Below, in pieces: positions 26,450 through 34,969 of a stretch of 64,000 nucleotides of DNA; positions within the stretch are counted from its first letter, which is position 1; every line of letters begins with the position of its first letter. Made by a program: the position numbers and the translations under genes. The notes under the pieces are model-generated. The model saw nothing but the letters and a program-made list of their open reading frames with translations. It was not told where the DNA came from and searched no databases. Source of the DNA: Clostridiales bacterium (lineage in GTDB: Bacteria > Bacillota > Clostridia > Christensenellales > Aristaeellaceae); contig SVGW01000001.1 of assembly GCA_015056125.1 (NCBI GenBank), forward strand, positions 1 through 64,000, in the 5' to 3' direction.

Positions 26450-27271
26450 TTATTTCGAGGAAAAGCACTTTTCTTTTTTATATTGAAGTGGGGAACAGCC
26501 AAATTTTTGTTTAAATTGACTGCTTAAATGATATTCATCGCTGAAATGCAGTTCATCTGCAATTTCCCGCAATGTTTTTTCCGGAAAATACTCCAGATAC
26601 ATGCCGGCTTTTTTGATTCGCTCCTCTATCAGATATTGGTGGATGGTTGTGTGAAAACAACGTTTAAAGTGCTTTTCTGCTGTCTTGATATTGCATCCCA
26701 GCTTTTGGGCAATATCATCATTTGAAATTCCCTGTTCAATGTGTTGATCTACGATTAATTTTATTTTATTTGCAAAATCCGTTTGCGGGTCCATCACGGC
26801 TGCGGCCGCCTGCAGCTCGCAAAGCAACAGCAAAAACCAGGAAAATGCCTGGATATCATTTTTGTGCAGATGAGCGAGCAGGAGCTTTTGAAAATAAAGC
26901 TTGGCATTGGGCTTGCCGGAAACATCAATGCATAAATCATCCAGCTGGAGGGCGGGCGATTCAGAGGGAACCAGGCCGTCTCCGTTTTTAAAGGAGGCCA
27001 GAAAAAAGAGGGTTTGCGTGTCGGGGGTGCTTTTCTCAATTCCAAAATGACGAATCCAGGCCGGTAATATGACCACTGTATCCGGATGAACTTTCATTTC
27101 CTGTTTTTCTCCATTGGGCAGTTCTATTCCCATGGACCATGAACCTTCCAAAATATATACAAAGTCATGGGAATCTAAAATCCTCGTGGGGTGGTGATTG
27201 GGGACAGGATAGATCATTTTATTGGCGCCAATGATTTTGCGTGTTTCGGTGCAATTAAAATAATATTTCAT
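26450..27271 (-). CDS. AraC family transcriptional regulator
   Basis: This 273-residue protein has an N-terminal cupin-type sensing domain (PVPNHHPTRILDSHDFVYILEGSW) and a C-terminal double helix-turn-helix (KLGCNIKTAEKHFKRCF and LREIADELHFSDEYHLSSQF, then FGCSPLQY). It should sense a small sugar-like ligand. The ATG at 27271 was chosen because AGGAGG lies six bases upstream; the open frame extends 63 codons further but through the promoter. It is divergent from a Gfo/Idh/MocA gene and shares overlapping promoters and a palindrome with it, so that gene is its most likely target. Confidence 0.88.
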   Translation of the reverse strand: MKYYFNCTETRKIIGANKMIYPVPNHHPTRILDSHDFVYILEGSWSMGIELPNGEKQEMKVHPDTVVILPAWIRHFGIEKSTPDTQTLFFLASFKNGDGLVPSESPALQLDDLCIDVSGKPNAKLYFQKLLLAHLHKNDIQAFSWFLLLLCELQAAAAVMDPQTDFANKIKLIVDQHIEQGISNDDIAQKLGCNIKTAEKHFKRCFHTTIHQYLIEERIKKAGMYLEYFPEKTLREIADELHFSDEYHLSSQFKQKFGCSPLQYKKEKCFSSK

Positions 27272-27305
27272 TGAATCCTCCTGAAAAAACACCTTTTTTA
27301 CATGA

Positions 27306-27363
27306 AATATAACATTTTTATTCCTGATTGTCAATTCAAAATAAATGACAATGCATGTATACT
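27306..27363. promoter_or_regulatory. Overlapping divergent promoters with inverted repeat
   Basis: Minus strand, for the AraC gene: TTGACA (27334-27329), 17-nt spacer, TATATT (27311-27306). Plus strand, for the oxidoreductase: TTCAAA (27335-27340), 17-nt spacer, TATACT (27358-27363). An inverted repeat ATTGTCA (27327-27333) / TGACAAT (27346-27352) covers both -35 boxes and is a good candidate operator. Confidence 0.6.
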
Positions 27364-27398
27364 GAAAGCGCTGAAACCAATAAAAAGGAGCGTTGAAT

Positions 27399-28550
27399 AT
27401 GAAGAAATTAAATGTTGCGGTTGTTGGGGTCACATATTTCGGGCAAAGCTTTGCGCGCATTTATGCGGCTCATCCTCATGTGGATGGTATTGTGCTGGTG
27501 GATAGGGAGCCGAATCTTTTGAAGGAAGCGGTGGAATCCTGTAAGAAGATCAACAGCAATACCCGTGGATATACGGATATTCGGGATGTTTTGGCGGATG
27601 AAAGTATCGATGCCGTGCATGTATGTACCGGGATTCCGAACCATGCCCAGTTGAGTATCGAGGTGTTAAACGCCGGTAAGCATTGTGCTTGCGCTGTGCC
27701 GATGGCTACTTCCTTGGAAGATGTTCAGAAAATAGTCCAGGCGACCCGCGCCAGCGGAAAAAATTATATGATGATGGAAACTATGTTGTATGGAACTCCT
27801 TTTTTATATGCCCGTGATATGCTGGAAAAAGGAGAATTCGGAAAGATTCAGTATTTACGAGGAGTCCATCATCAGCCTATGGATCATGGTTCCTGGGCTG
27901 AAGAAGCACGGAGCTATTGGCGCGGCCTTCCTCCGATGCATTATGCCACGCATGCTATTGCTCCTTTGGCTGCCATCGCGAATTCACGGATTACGGAGGT
28001 GGCATGCTTTGGCAGCGGCACTATGAGCGAAGAATTGGTGCAGGTATATCAGAACCCCTATCCTGTGGAGGATGCATTGCTGCGCTTTGAAAACGGGCTT
28101 GCAGGCGAAGTGGTCAGGAGCCTGTTCGAATGCTGCATTAAGCAATCGGAATCCTATAATATTTATGGCTCCCGTAAATCCTTCATGTATGAATATATGC
28201 ATGAGGTTTGGGAAAGAATTTATGATGAGAAGAAGTATGATCGTGCGGGTTATATAACAGATGTGGTGCATTATCCCAATCGATATGATTTGCTTCCGGA
28301 AGAATTGTGGCCCTATACCATCAAAGGGTGTGAGAACGATCCGGATTGGCGGGAAAAGCTGGATACGGCTCCCTGGAGCATGCATGAAGCTTCCCATCCT
28401 CATCTTTGCCATGAATTTATTACCAGTATCCTGGAAAACCGGAAATCGGCCATTGATGAAGATTTTTCGGCTAATGTGACTGCGGCGGGGATTTGTGCAC
28501 ATATTTCTGCCATGAACGGCGGGCGCGTGGAAAAGATTCCACTTTTCTGA
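27399..28550 (+). CDS. Gfo/Idh/MocA family oxidoreductase lacking the EKP motif
   Basis: This 383-residue cytosolic protein has a Rossmann domain at the N terminus (LNVAVVGVTYFGQSFARIY) followed by the GFO_IDH_MocA C-terminal alpha/beta domain. Family members oxidise or epimerise sugars and inositols with NAD(P). At the place where most members have EKP with the catalytic lysine, this one reads CAVPMATS, so the lysine is missing; the next segment YMMMETMLYG is characteristic of a subgroup. Its activity may therefore differ. The ATG at 27399 follows AAAAGGAG. It is divergent from the AraC gene and convergent to another Gfo/Idh/MocA gene. Confidence 0.85.
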   Translation: MKKLNVAVVGVTYFGQSFARIYAAHPHVDGIVLVDREPNLLKEAVESCKKINSNTRGYTDIRDVLADESIDAVHVCTGIPNHAQLSIEVLNAGKHCACAVPMATSLEDVQKIVQATRASGKNYMMMETMLYGTPFLYARDMLEKGEFGKIQYLRGVHHQPMDHGSWAEEARSYWRGLPPMHYATHAIAPLAAIANSRITEVACFGSGTMSEELVQVYQNPYPVEDALLRFENGLAGEVVRSLFECCIKQSESYNIYGSRKSFMYEYMHEVWERIYDEKKYDRAGYITDVVHYPNRYDLLPEELWPYTIKGCENDPDWREKLDTAPWSMHEASHPHLCHEFITSILENRKSAIDEDFSANVTAAGICAHISAMNGGRVEKIPLF

Positions 28551-28591
28551 GAAAGGGCAATTTTCTTCAAAACAATCGCAAAAAAATATGG

Positions 28592-28627
28592 GGCACCTGC
28601 ATTTGAGCAGGTGCCTCGATTTTTTTA
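28592..28627. terminator. Terminator between convergent oxidoreductase genes
   Basis: GGCACCTGC (28592-28600) pairs with GCAGGTGCC (28607-28615) around ATTTGA, then TCGATTTTTTT. An A-tract on the other side could serve the opposite strand. Confidence 0.85.
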
Positions 28628-28637
28628 CAAGCTTATA

Positions 28638-29681
28638 TTACTTGCCGATTTTGACAGGCCGATTCTCTTCCATGGATTGATTGCAGGCCAGCACGAATTC
28701 CAGGGTCTTTACGGCGTCGGCATAGGGGGAGCGGATCTTGGAGCTGTCCCCAGTGAGTACGGCGTCCACGAAGGTGCGGTCACACAGGTCGCCGGCCTGG
28801 CCGTCATCGGGAATTTCAGTCATCCGGATCTTTTTCTTCATGCCGCCATCGCCCTTGACCACAAATCCGTCGCCCTCTTCCTCCTGCTCAGGAGCATCGT
28901 CGTATACCTGTGCCTTTTTGATGATATAGTGGTTCAGGCGTGCGTCGGCGGCGGAGAAGGTGATGGTGCTGTCGTAGCATGCGCCGCTTTCAGCGTAGCA
29001 GCCGGTGGATACAGCGCCCAGAGCGCCGGATTCAAAGCGGATGGAGGTGGTGGAAAGGTCATCGGTATCGTAGCCGGGGCGGGGAGAAACAAAGCCCCGG
29101 GCGCCCATGGTGTATACTTCTGTGGGCTCGCCCATGATATAGCGAATCATATCGTAGTTATGGATGGTCTGCTCCACGATCTGGCCGCCGGAAAGCTTCT
29201 TATCCGCCCACCAGGGAGCGCTGGGAACGCCGCCCATGCGCACGCAATTTACATACGTGATCGGGTGCTTTTTCGCAAATTCCTGGGTGGGGGCCACGAT
29301 GCTGGCATAGCGGCACTGGAAGCCTACGGCAGTGGTCAGGTTGGCTTCCTGGATGGCGTCCCTGATGCGATAGGCCAGATCCAGATCCAGAGCCACCGGC
29401 TTTTCCACAAACATGGGAATGCCCCGGCGGATGGTTTCAAATTCCAGCTCCCCGTGAGCATAGGGAGGAATGCAGATAAACACCATATCCGGCTTGATTT
29501 CATCATACATGTCCCGCCAATCGGTGAACGCCTTGCCGGAGCCTGCACGCTTGACGAAATTTTCCGCCCGTTCGGGGATCAGATCGCAAAAGCCTGCCAG
29601 CTCCACATCGTCATACTTAAGAAAATGCCCCAGGTGGTAGCTGCCGATATTGCCGCAGCCAATCATTGCCAGTTTTTTCAT
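28638..29681 (-). CDS. Gfo/Idh/MocA family oxidoreductase
   Basis: This 347-residue protein has the Rossmann motif MIGCGNIGSYHLGHF at the start and the canonical MFVEKPVAL motif with its catalytic lysine, followed by a GFQCRY strand and a GGQIVEQTIHNYDMIRYIMG segment carrying the usual histidine. It is a likely NAD(P)-dependent sugar or inositol dehydrogenase. It is co-transcribed with the TIM-barrel isomerase gene just upstream (18-base gap), a pairing usual in inositol or rare-sugar catabolic operons. The exact substrate is unknown. Confidence 0.9.
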   Translation of the reverse strand: MKKLAMIGCGNIGSYHLGHFLKYDDVELAGFCDLIPERAENFVKRAGSGKAFTDWRDMYDEIKPDMVFICIPPYAHGELEFETIRRGIPMFVEKPVALDLDLAYRIRDAIQEANLTTAVGFQCRYASIVAPTQEFAKKHPITYVNCVRMGGVPSAPWWADKKLSGGQIVEQTIHNYDMIRYIMGEPTEVYTMGARGFVSPRPGYDTDDLSTTSIRFESGALGAVSTGCYAESGACYDSTITFSAADARLNHYIIKKAQVYDDAPEQEEEGDGFVVKGDGGMKKKIRMTEIPDDGQAGDLCDRTFVDAVLTGDSSKIRSPYADAVKTLEFVLACNQSMEENRPVKIGK

Positions 29682-29699
29682 GATATGTTCCTCCTTGTT

Positions 29700-30530
29700 T
29701 TACATGCTGATAATTTCGTCCAAAGCGTTCTTGGTGATGTTAAAAAGATATTCGGGTGTATTGGGCATGCCGGCCAGCTCTGCGGTGAGATAGTCGTCAT
29801 AGCCCGCGTTGCGCAGGGCCTGCATCACCTTGTCCCAGCGGATGCTGCCTTCCAGCAGATTGACAAAATGGCCCGCGTTGCTTCCGCTTTTTTTGAAGTC
29901 TTTCACGTGCACCTTCACAATGCGTTTCCCCAGCGCCTCAATCCAGTATTCCGGCCAGGAGAAAATAGCCACATTGCCCACGTCAAAATATGCGCCCAGA
30001 TGGGGGATATTCAGTTCGTCAATGAACCGGGCCATTTCCACGGGGGAAAGGAAGAAATTGTTCCACACGTTTTCAACGCCCACCATGGCCTTACCCCCTG
30101 CGATCACGTCTTTCATTTTCAGCAGGGATTCCTGGCAATTTTCCCAGGCCTTGAGGATGGAACGGTTTTCCGTGATGCCGCCGGGCACGATCAGGATGCC
30201 GGTGGCGCCCAGGGTATCGGCAAAGCGGAGCTGAGTTTCCAGGATCAGGCGGGTATGTGCCCGGGCGGCAGGATCGTCCGCCCCCAGAGTTTCGCTTTGA
30301 TACAGGCTGGAAGAAATGCTGGCAATGGGCAGATTGCAATCCTGACTGATGGCCTTGATTTCCTGAAGCTGCCTTTCGGTGGTATCCAGGGTCAGGGAAT
30401 GCGCGGAGCGGCCAGGCAGATCCAGGTTTAGCTCCACCCCGTCAAATCCCGCTTTTTTCAGCGCCTGAAACATGGCTTTAAAATCCATATCATTGGGACA
30501 GGACCATGCATTTAATGCACTTTTCATCAT
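29700..30530 (-). CDS. Sugar phosphate isomerase/epimerase (xylose isomerase-like TIM barrel)
   Basis: This 276-residue protein is an AP-endonuclease-2/xylose-isomerase-like TIM barrel. Typical strands are GFDGVELNLDLPG, GILIVPGG, MVGVENVWNNFF (metal glutamate), GAYFDVGNV (aspartate), VKVHVKDF (histidine) and YLTAELAG (late glutamate), so the metal site is intact. Members epimerise or isomerise sugars or inositol ketones. Start was set at the first of two adjacent ATGs (30530), preceded by GGAGG. It is the first gene of a two-gene operon with the oxidoreductase and is divergent from an AraC regulator. Confidence 0.88.
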   Translation of the reverse strand: MMKSALNAWSCPNDMDFKAMFQALKKAGFDGVELNLDLPGRSAHSLTLDTTERQLQEIKAISQDCNLPIASISSSLYQSETLGADDPAARAHTRLILETQLRFADTLGATGILIVPGGITENRSILKAWENCQESLLKMKDVIAGGKAMVGVENVWNNFFLSPVEMARFIDELNIPHLGAYFDVGNVAIFSWPEYWIEALGKRIVKVHVKDFKKSGSNAGHFVNLLEGSIRWDKVMQALRNAGYDDYLTAELAGMPNTPEYLFNITKNALDEIISM

Positions 30531-30547
30531 GATTTTCCTCCGTTTCA

Positions 30548-30577
30548 TTGCGTTTTATGCTGGCTTTAGTGTATAAT
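30548..30577 (+). promoter_or_regulatory. Promoter of the second AraC regulator
   Basis: TTGCGT at 30548-30553, 18-nt spacer, TATAAT at 30572-30577. Confidence 0.55.
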
Positions 30578-30645
30578 AAATCCGTGGTTCTGCCCATGGA
30601 TGGATCGTCTATGAATATGGACAAATCAACTGCACGGAGGCATGC

Positions 30646-31497
30646 GTGAACAAAAGATACACCAATCAGGCGGTTTATTTCCGCTTGCCGGAAAACGGCT
30701 TTGGTACAGCGGATGATTCCCAGCCTTTCCTCATCAATTGCACCGGTGTGGCAGCGTTGGATAAGCCTTTTGCCACCAACCGTCTTAAAGGCCGACACGA
30801 CTATTATCTGATGTATATGCTGCAGGGTGAATTAGAGGCGCAGATCGAGGGGGAAAATATACAATTGACGGCGGGGGATTTGATTCTTTTTCCGCCGGAA
30901 ATGGGCTATGCCTATCAATTGAAAAAGCCGGAGCGGATGGTCTATCTCTGGGTGCATTTTACGGGCAGCGAATGCGCGGCGCGGCTGAAGGAATTGGGGC
31001 TTGAAATGGCCCGGATGTATCATCCGACAGAAGGGGAAGAACTGGAGCAGGAAATTGATACGATCCATCGCCTTCTGATCTCTCAGCCGGCTTTCTTTTT
31101 TCAGGAGTGCAATGCCAGGCTGGAAATGCTGCTGTGCCGTGTGGCAAGATATGTGCAGCGGCCCTCGCAGAATGTGGCTCCCGACCGGCTCTGGCAGTCT
31201 TTGTATTATCTGCAGCACAATTACTGGGATAAAATTCCTGTAGCGCAGCTGGCGGCCATGGAATACCTGAGTGTAAGCCGGTATGCCGCGCTGTTTCGCC
31301 AATTGACCGGTCGCTCGCCTCAGCAATACCTGATCGAATTGCGAGTGAGCAATGCCCGGCAGCTGCTCCGGGAGACGAACCTGAGCATCGGGGAGGTGGC
31401 CCGCCGGGTAGGCTATGAGGACGCTTTGTATTTCAGCCGCCTCTTTGCCCGCTATACGGGCAAATCCCCCCGGGTTTTCCGGATGGAAACAGAATAA
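30646..31497 (+). CDS. AraC family transcriptional regulator
   Basis: This 283-residue protein has a cupin domain (LEAQIEGENIQLTAGDLIL, then FPPEMGYAYQL) and a C-terminal AraC DNA-binding domain (VAQLAAMEYLSVSRYAALFR, LTGRSPQQYL, SIGEVARRVGYEDALYFSR, TGKSPRVFR). The start is a GTG at 30646, five bases after GGAGG; an ATG at 30642 is out of frame. It is divergent from the isomerase/oxidoreductase operon and is its probable regulator. It is only distantly similar to the AraC protein encoded at 26450-27271. Confidence 0.9.
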   Translation: MNKRYTNQAVYFRLPENGFGTADDSQPFLINCTGVAALDKPFATNRLKGRHDYYLMYMLQGELEAQIEGENIQLTAGDLILFPPEMGYAYQLKKPERMVYLWVHFTGSECAARLKELGLEMARMYHPTEGEELEQEIDTIHRLLISQPAFFFQECNARLEMLLCRVARYVQRPSQNVAPDRLWQSLYYLQHNYWDKIPVAQLAAMEYLSVSRYAALFRQLTGRSPQQYLIELRVSNARQLLRETNLSIGEVARRVGYEDALYFSRLFARYTGKSPRVFRMETE

Positions 31498-31632
31498 AAA
31501 AGGCGAAAGAGCATTTTGCTCTTTCGCCGCAGTTTGTCGAAAATACTTTTTCGACAAACTGAATCATTGACTTTGTCAATAATTTCAAAGGCGAAGGAGC
31601 GAAGCGCTCTTTCGCCTTTTTGAATGATGTGA
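31498..31632. terminator. Hairpin cluster between convergent genes
   Basis: Three hairpins fill the space: GGCGAAAGAGC (31502-31512) with GCTCTTTCGCC (31518-31528); AGTTTGTCGAAA (31531-31542) with TTTCGACAAACT (31549-31560); and AAAGGCGAAGGAGCG near 31588 with CGCTCTTTCGCCTTTTT ending near 31621. The first and third share the GGCGAA-GAGC sequence, so arms can also pair across hairpins. Together they can terminate both flanking genes. Confidence 0.75.
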
Positions 31633-32682
31633 TTACAGAGAATTAATCAGGTTATACAGCTTGCGGTTGAAATGATGCTTTTCAGCCAGGGCTTTTTCGA
31701 TGGGCATGGAGAAGGTGCGACCGTGCTTCATGCCAATCACCTGGTTGCTCACGCCGGATTTAAGCAGCTGCACCGCCATAGCGCCGGCCTCGAAGGCAAA
31801 GATGCTATCCCGGGCAGTGGGGGAACAGCCGCGCTGGGTGTAGCCAATCACGGTGGAGCGGGCTTCGATCATGCCGCACTTACGCTTGAGCACGCTGGCA
31901 AAGCGATTGGCGGTCATGGGTTCGTTGGGATATACTTCCTTGCCGTAGGGCAAAAGGAACTTATACACATCAAAGGGAGCCATGGTTTTCCAGCAGCCTT
32001 CGGCTACCACTACGGTGGCGCGGGTGTTGCCCATGGCGATCTGGCGGTTCAGCTGAGCGGCCACGTCATCCACCTTCCACTTCACTTCCGGCACCACCAC
32101 GATTTCGGCGCCGGTGGCAGCGGCAGTGGACAGGGCGATATCCCCGCAGTCCCGGCCCATTACTTCCACTACATGGGGGCGATCGTGGGAACGGGAGGTG
32201 GCGCGGATAGCGCGCACCGCATCGGTGCACACGTTCACGGCGGTATCATAGCCCAGGGTCATTTCGGTATAGGCCAGGTCGTTATCGATGGTGCCGGGGA
32301 TGCCGATGCAGGGAATGCCCAGCTCGCAAAGGCGCATGGCGCCCTGGAAGCTGCCATCGCCGCCGATTACCACCAGGCCGCTCACATCCAATTCTTTCAA
32401 AGTGCGGGCCGCCTTTTCGCGCATGGCGGGATCCAAAAATTCACGGCAGCGGGCGGTGCGCAGCCAGGTGCCGGGGAGATCGGCGATATCCAGCACGGTA
32501 TCCAGATCCAGGCGGATAAAATCATCCGCGGGCTTTTCGGCCCGGCCCAAAAGGCCATTGTAGCCCCGCTTGATACCAATCAGGCTCATTCCGTAATAAG
32601 CAGCGTTTCGGGCAACGGCCATAACAGCCGCGTTCATGCCGGGACTGTCGCCGCCGCTGGTCAATACTGCAATGTTGGACAT
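31633..32682 (-). CDS. pfkA: 6-phosphofructokinase
   Basis: This 349-residue glycolytic enzyme phosphorylates fructose 6-phosphate. SGGDSPGMNAAV lies at 9-20, IGGDGSF at 106-112 with the glycine that marks ATP rather than pyrophosphate use, and PGTIDND at 129-135 with catalytic D133. The start at 32682 (MSNIAVLTSGGD) suits the family. An ATG four codons upstream (32694) directly abuts the AAGGAG site and is less likely. It lies 39 bases behind a small DUF2007-like gene in the same direction. Length is slightly above the 320 residues of the classic bacterial enzyme, as in group III ATP-PFKs. Confidence 0.93.
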   Translation of the reverse strand: MSNIAVLTSGGDSPGMNAAVMAVARNAAYYGMSLIGIKRGYNGLLGRAEKPADDFIRLDLDTVLDIADLPGTWLRTARCREFLDPAMREKAARTLKELDVSGLVVIGGDGSFQGAMRLCELGIPCIGIPGTIDNDLAYTEMTLGYDTAVNVCTDAVRAIRATSRSHDRPHVVEVMGRDCGDIALSTAAATGAEIVVVPEVKWKVDDVAAQLNRQIAMGNTRATVVVAEGCWKTMAPFDVYKFLLPYGKEVYPNEPMTANRFASVLKRKCGMIEARSTVIGYTQRGCSPTARDSIFAFEAGAMAVQLLKSGVSNQVIGMKHGRTFSMPIEKALAEKHHFNRKLYNLINSL

Positions 32683-32721
32683 AGAAACTGACATCTCCTT
32701 ATCTGATACATGGGTGCGGGC

Positions 32722-32940
32722 TTAAAGCAGAAGATTATTTTCAATCAGAAGCTGCTGGGCTTCCCTTGCTTCTGCGCCAAGCACCATGATTTCATAATAG
32801 TTATCTTCGGAAGAAACGGTGCGGTACACCTGCTTGGAGCGTGCCAAAATACCCTCCTGGGTAAGCAACTCCAGGATTTCATTGGCGTGCTTTTCGCTGC
32901 GCGCCATATGGATCACCTTCCATTTTGCGCTGGCTGCCAC
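32722..32940 (-). CDS. Small DUF2007-like protein
   Basis: This 72-residue cytosolic protein reads as a single alpha/beta fold with WKVIHMARSEKHANEILELL, then EGILARSK and YEIMVLGAEAREAQQLL, the pattern of the small DUF2007 'putative signal transducing' proteins. The start is a GTG at 32940 with GGGAGG eight bases upstream. It precedes pfkA and is probably co-transcribed with it. Function unknown. Confidence 0.65.
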   Translation of the reverse strand: MAASAKWKVIHMARSEKHANEILELLTQEGILARSKQVYRTVSSEDNYYEIMVLGAEAREAQQLLIENNLLL

Positions 32941-32977
32941 AGGCGTGCCTCCCTTCTTCCTTGGATGATCCGCCGAT

Positions 32978-32985
32978 ATTATAGC
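32978..32985 (-). promoter_or_regulatory. Extended -10 promoter of the DUF2007-pfkA unit
   Basis: Minus strand TATAAT (32983-32978) preceded by TGC. No good -35 was found. Confidence 0.45.
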
Positions 32986-33162
32986 ATGTTCCGGCCACGC
33001 ATGCCATATCTTTTCAAAAAATTCTTGCGCTTTTTCTGGCGATTTTCAATGATTCTTCCCTCTTTTACCATAAAAAGCGGAAAAAGGGAGAAACCTGACG
33101 GGATGCGAGGCTGGCAATTGCTGATTTTAATAGGAAAATGAAGGAAAACACCGGAAAAATTC

Positions 33163-33191
33163 TTGACAGATTTCTTTGTGTATGGTATCAT
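33163..33191 (+). promoter_or_regulatory. Promoter of the rplU operon
   Basis: TTGACA at 33163-33168, 17-nt spacer, TATCAT at 33186-33191. Confidence 0.75.
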
Positions 33192-33197
33192 TCTTCG

Positions 33198-33311
33198 GTA
33201 GCCGCTCGGAAGGGGCTTCTAAACGCATGTCCATGCTGCCCCATGGCTGAAAGACGCCATCCTTTCCCTCCAGGGAAATTCCGGCGAGGAAAAATAAAGG
33301 AGGTGCTGTCC
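33198..33311 (+). ncRNA. Probable ribosomal protein L21 leader
   Basis: A ~110-nt leader separates the promoter from rplU. It contains GGTAGCCGCTCGGAAGGGG near its 5' end and several short stems, for example around CATGCTGCCCCATG. In Bacillota rplU commonly carries an autoregulatory L21 leader at this position. Assignment rests on position and partial resemblance only. Confidence 0.45.
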
Positions 33312-33617
33312 ATGTACGCGATTATTGCGACTGGCGGCAAACAGTACCGCGTGTCCGAGGGGGACACCATCTACATCGAAAAGCTCGAAAATGAAGTGGG
33401 CGACGTCGTTTCCTTCCCCGTGATGATGCTCTCTGGCGAAACCATCGAAGTGGGCTCCCCCTACATCGAAGGCGCCACCGTGACCGGCAAGGTCGTGCGC
33501 CATGGCAAGGGCGAAAAGATCGTTGTTTTCAAGTATAAGAGCAAGAAGAACTATCGCCGCAAGGCTGGCCATCGTCAGCCCTTCACCCAGGTGGAAATCA
33601 CCGGCGTGAACGCGTAA
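33312..33617 (+). CDS. rplU: 50S ribosomal protein L21
   Basis: This 101-residue ribosomal protein of the large subunit begins with [17 protein letters not shown] and ends with [19 protein letters not shown], both diagnostic. Start ATG 33312 has AGGAGG upstream. It is first in the conserved rplU-prp-rpmA operon of Bacillota. Confidence 0.98.
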   Translation: MYAIIATGGKQYRVSEGDTIYIEKLENEVGDVVSFPVMMLSGETIEVGSPYIEGATVTGKVVRHGKGEKIVVFKYKSKKNYRRKAGHRQPFTQVEITGVNA

Positions 33618-33626
33618 GATCATTCC

Positions 33627-33941
33627 ATGATCCGCGTAACGCTCATTCGGGCGGGGGAGAAATTCCTCGGCTTTGAATGCAAGGGCCATGCGGGGTATGC
33701 CCCTGCGGGAAGCGATATCATCTGCGCCGCCGTCTCCATTCTTACCACCACCTGCGTAAATGCGCTGGAAAGCGTGGCCGGAAAGGAAGCGGAAGCAGAA
33801 GTGAAGGATGGGTATATGCGGGTGCTGCTTTCGGAAACGGAGACCACCGAGAAAACTCAGATCATCTTTGCAACCATCGCCCAGGGCCTAAGTGATTTAG
33901 CGGAGGAATATCCAAAGTATCTTCGCCTTACAGAAAATTGA
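33627..33941 (+). CDS. prp: Ribosomal-processing cysteine protease Prp
   Basis: This 104-residue protease removes the N-terminal extension of L27. The catalytic dyad is H21 and C33 within [18 protein letters not shown], and the length is typical. It lies between rplU and rpmA, as in other Bacillota. Its substrate, L27 with the LQLFAHKKG cleavage site, is encoded next. Confidence 0.95.
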   Translation: MIRVTLIRAGEKFLGFECKGHAGYAPAGSDIICAAVSILTTTCVNALESVAGKEAEAEVKDGYMRVLLSETETTEKTQIIFATIAQGLSDLAEEYPKYLRLTEN

Positions 33942-33957
33942 ATTGGAGGAAACAATT

Positions 33958-34257
33958 ATGTTGAAGCTTAATCTTCAGCTTTTCGCCCATAAAAAAGGTA
34001 TGGGCTCTACCCGGAACGGCCGCGATAGCGAAAGCAAGCGTCTGGGCCCGAAGCGGGCTGACGGTCAGTTCGTGCTGGCTGGCAATATTCTGGTTCGTCA
34101 GCGGGGCACCAAGGTGCATCCCGGCCTGAACGTGGGCATCGGCAAGGACGATACCCTGTTTGCCAAGGTTGACGGCATCATGCGTTTTGAACGCAAGGGC
34201 AAGTTTGACAAGCAGGTGAGCGTGCATCCCGTCGCCACCGAAACTGCCGCGCAGTAA
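33958..34257 (+). CDS. rpmA: 50S ribosomal protein L27 with cleavable N-terminus
   Basis: This 99-residue large-subunit protein starts with MLKLNLQLF followed by AHKKG; Prp cleaves between F9 and A10, exposing the N-terminal tail that reaches the peptidyl transferase centre. [15 protein letters not shown] is diagnostic. The ATG at 33958 follows GGAGG; a terminator hairpin follows the gene. Confidence 0.98.
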   Translation: MLKLNLQLFAHKKGMGSTRNGRDSESKRLGPKRADGQFVLAGNILVRQRGTKVHPGLNVGIGKDDTLFAKVDGIMRFERKGKFDKQVSVHPVATETAAQ

Positions 34258-34265
34258 GCAATACC

Positions 34266-34315
34266 GAAAAGGGCTGCTCGCTTTCATAGCAAGCGGCCCT
34301 TTTTCTATCAGCAGT
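34266..34315 (+). terminator. Terminator of the rplU-prp-rpmA operon
   Basis: AAAAGGGC and a GCTCGCTT arm pair with AAGC and GGCCCTTTTT, followed by a T-tract ending at about 34313. Confidence 0.7.
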
Positions 34316-34333
34316 CAGGAGGAACGCAAGGAT

Positions 34334-34969
34334 ATGGAGCAGATGGGCGAAAAATGGGGCACTGCGCCGCTTCATTGGGTCAAGGATCATAGCGGAGAAT
34401 ATCGCCTGGAAACCAGGCGGCTGATGCTGCGCCCCTTCAGAAAAGAGGATGCGCCTTTGATCCTGCGCATTTCCTCCGATCCCGATACCGTGAAATATCT
34501 TTATCGCTGGGGGCTTCCCGGCTCCACCCCCCAAGGGGACGTGGATCGTTTTTTGGGCTATGCCCTGCAGGAATGGGAAAAATCTCCCGTCCGCGCCCGG
34601 GAATACTGCATTGTGCTCAAGGAAACGGGGGAAACATTGGGAGACGGCAGCGTGGAATACTGGGGCGGGGATGAAATAGCCGAGATCGGCTGGATTTTGA
34701 CCCCTGAGCACCGGGGCAAGGGCTATGTGACCGAAATGGGGAAAGAACTCATGCGCTTTGCCTTTGAAGAAATGAAGGTGGAAAAGGTGATCGCCCATTG
34801 CGATGCCTTGAACGCGCCCTCCTATCGGGTGATGGAAAGGCTTGGCATGCATTTGGAATCCGTGGAAAAGGAAGCGCGCCCCGCTAAGACGGCGGGAGGG
34901 AAAAAGGGCGATGAAATGACCTGGGCCATCAGCCGGGCAGAATGGGAGGCGGCATCATGCACACGCTGA
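34334..34969 (+). CDS. GNAT family N-acetyltransferase (RimJ-like)
   Basis: This 211-residue protein has the RimJ/RimL-type GNAT layout: ETRRLMLRPFRKEDAPLIL at the start, EIGWILTPEHRGKGYVTEMG with the acetyl-CoA-binding Q/RxxGxG/A loop (HRGKGY), and NAPSYRVMERLGMH. It should acetylate a protein N terminus or small molecule. The stop overlaps the next start (13 bases), so the flavoprotein is translationally coupled. Confidence 0.85.
   Translation: MEQMGEKWGTAPLHWVKDHSGEYRLETRRLMLRPFRKEDAPLILRISSDPDTVKYLYRWGLPGSTPQGDVDRFLGYALQEWEKSPVRAREYCIVLKETGETLGDGSVEYWGGDEIAEIGWILTPEHRGKGYVTEMGKELMRFAFEEMKVEKVIAHCDALNAPSYRVMERLGMHLESVEKEARPAKTAGGKKGDEMTWAISRAEWEAASCTR

Noticed and set aside
28638..31497. 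A myo-inositol (iol) operon.
   Set aside because: The oxidoreductase and isomerase types fit, but iolB, iolC, iolD and iolE-specific features are absent, so only a general sugar or inositol role is claimed.
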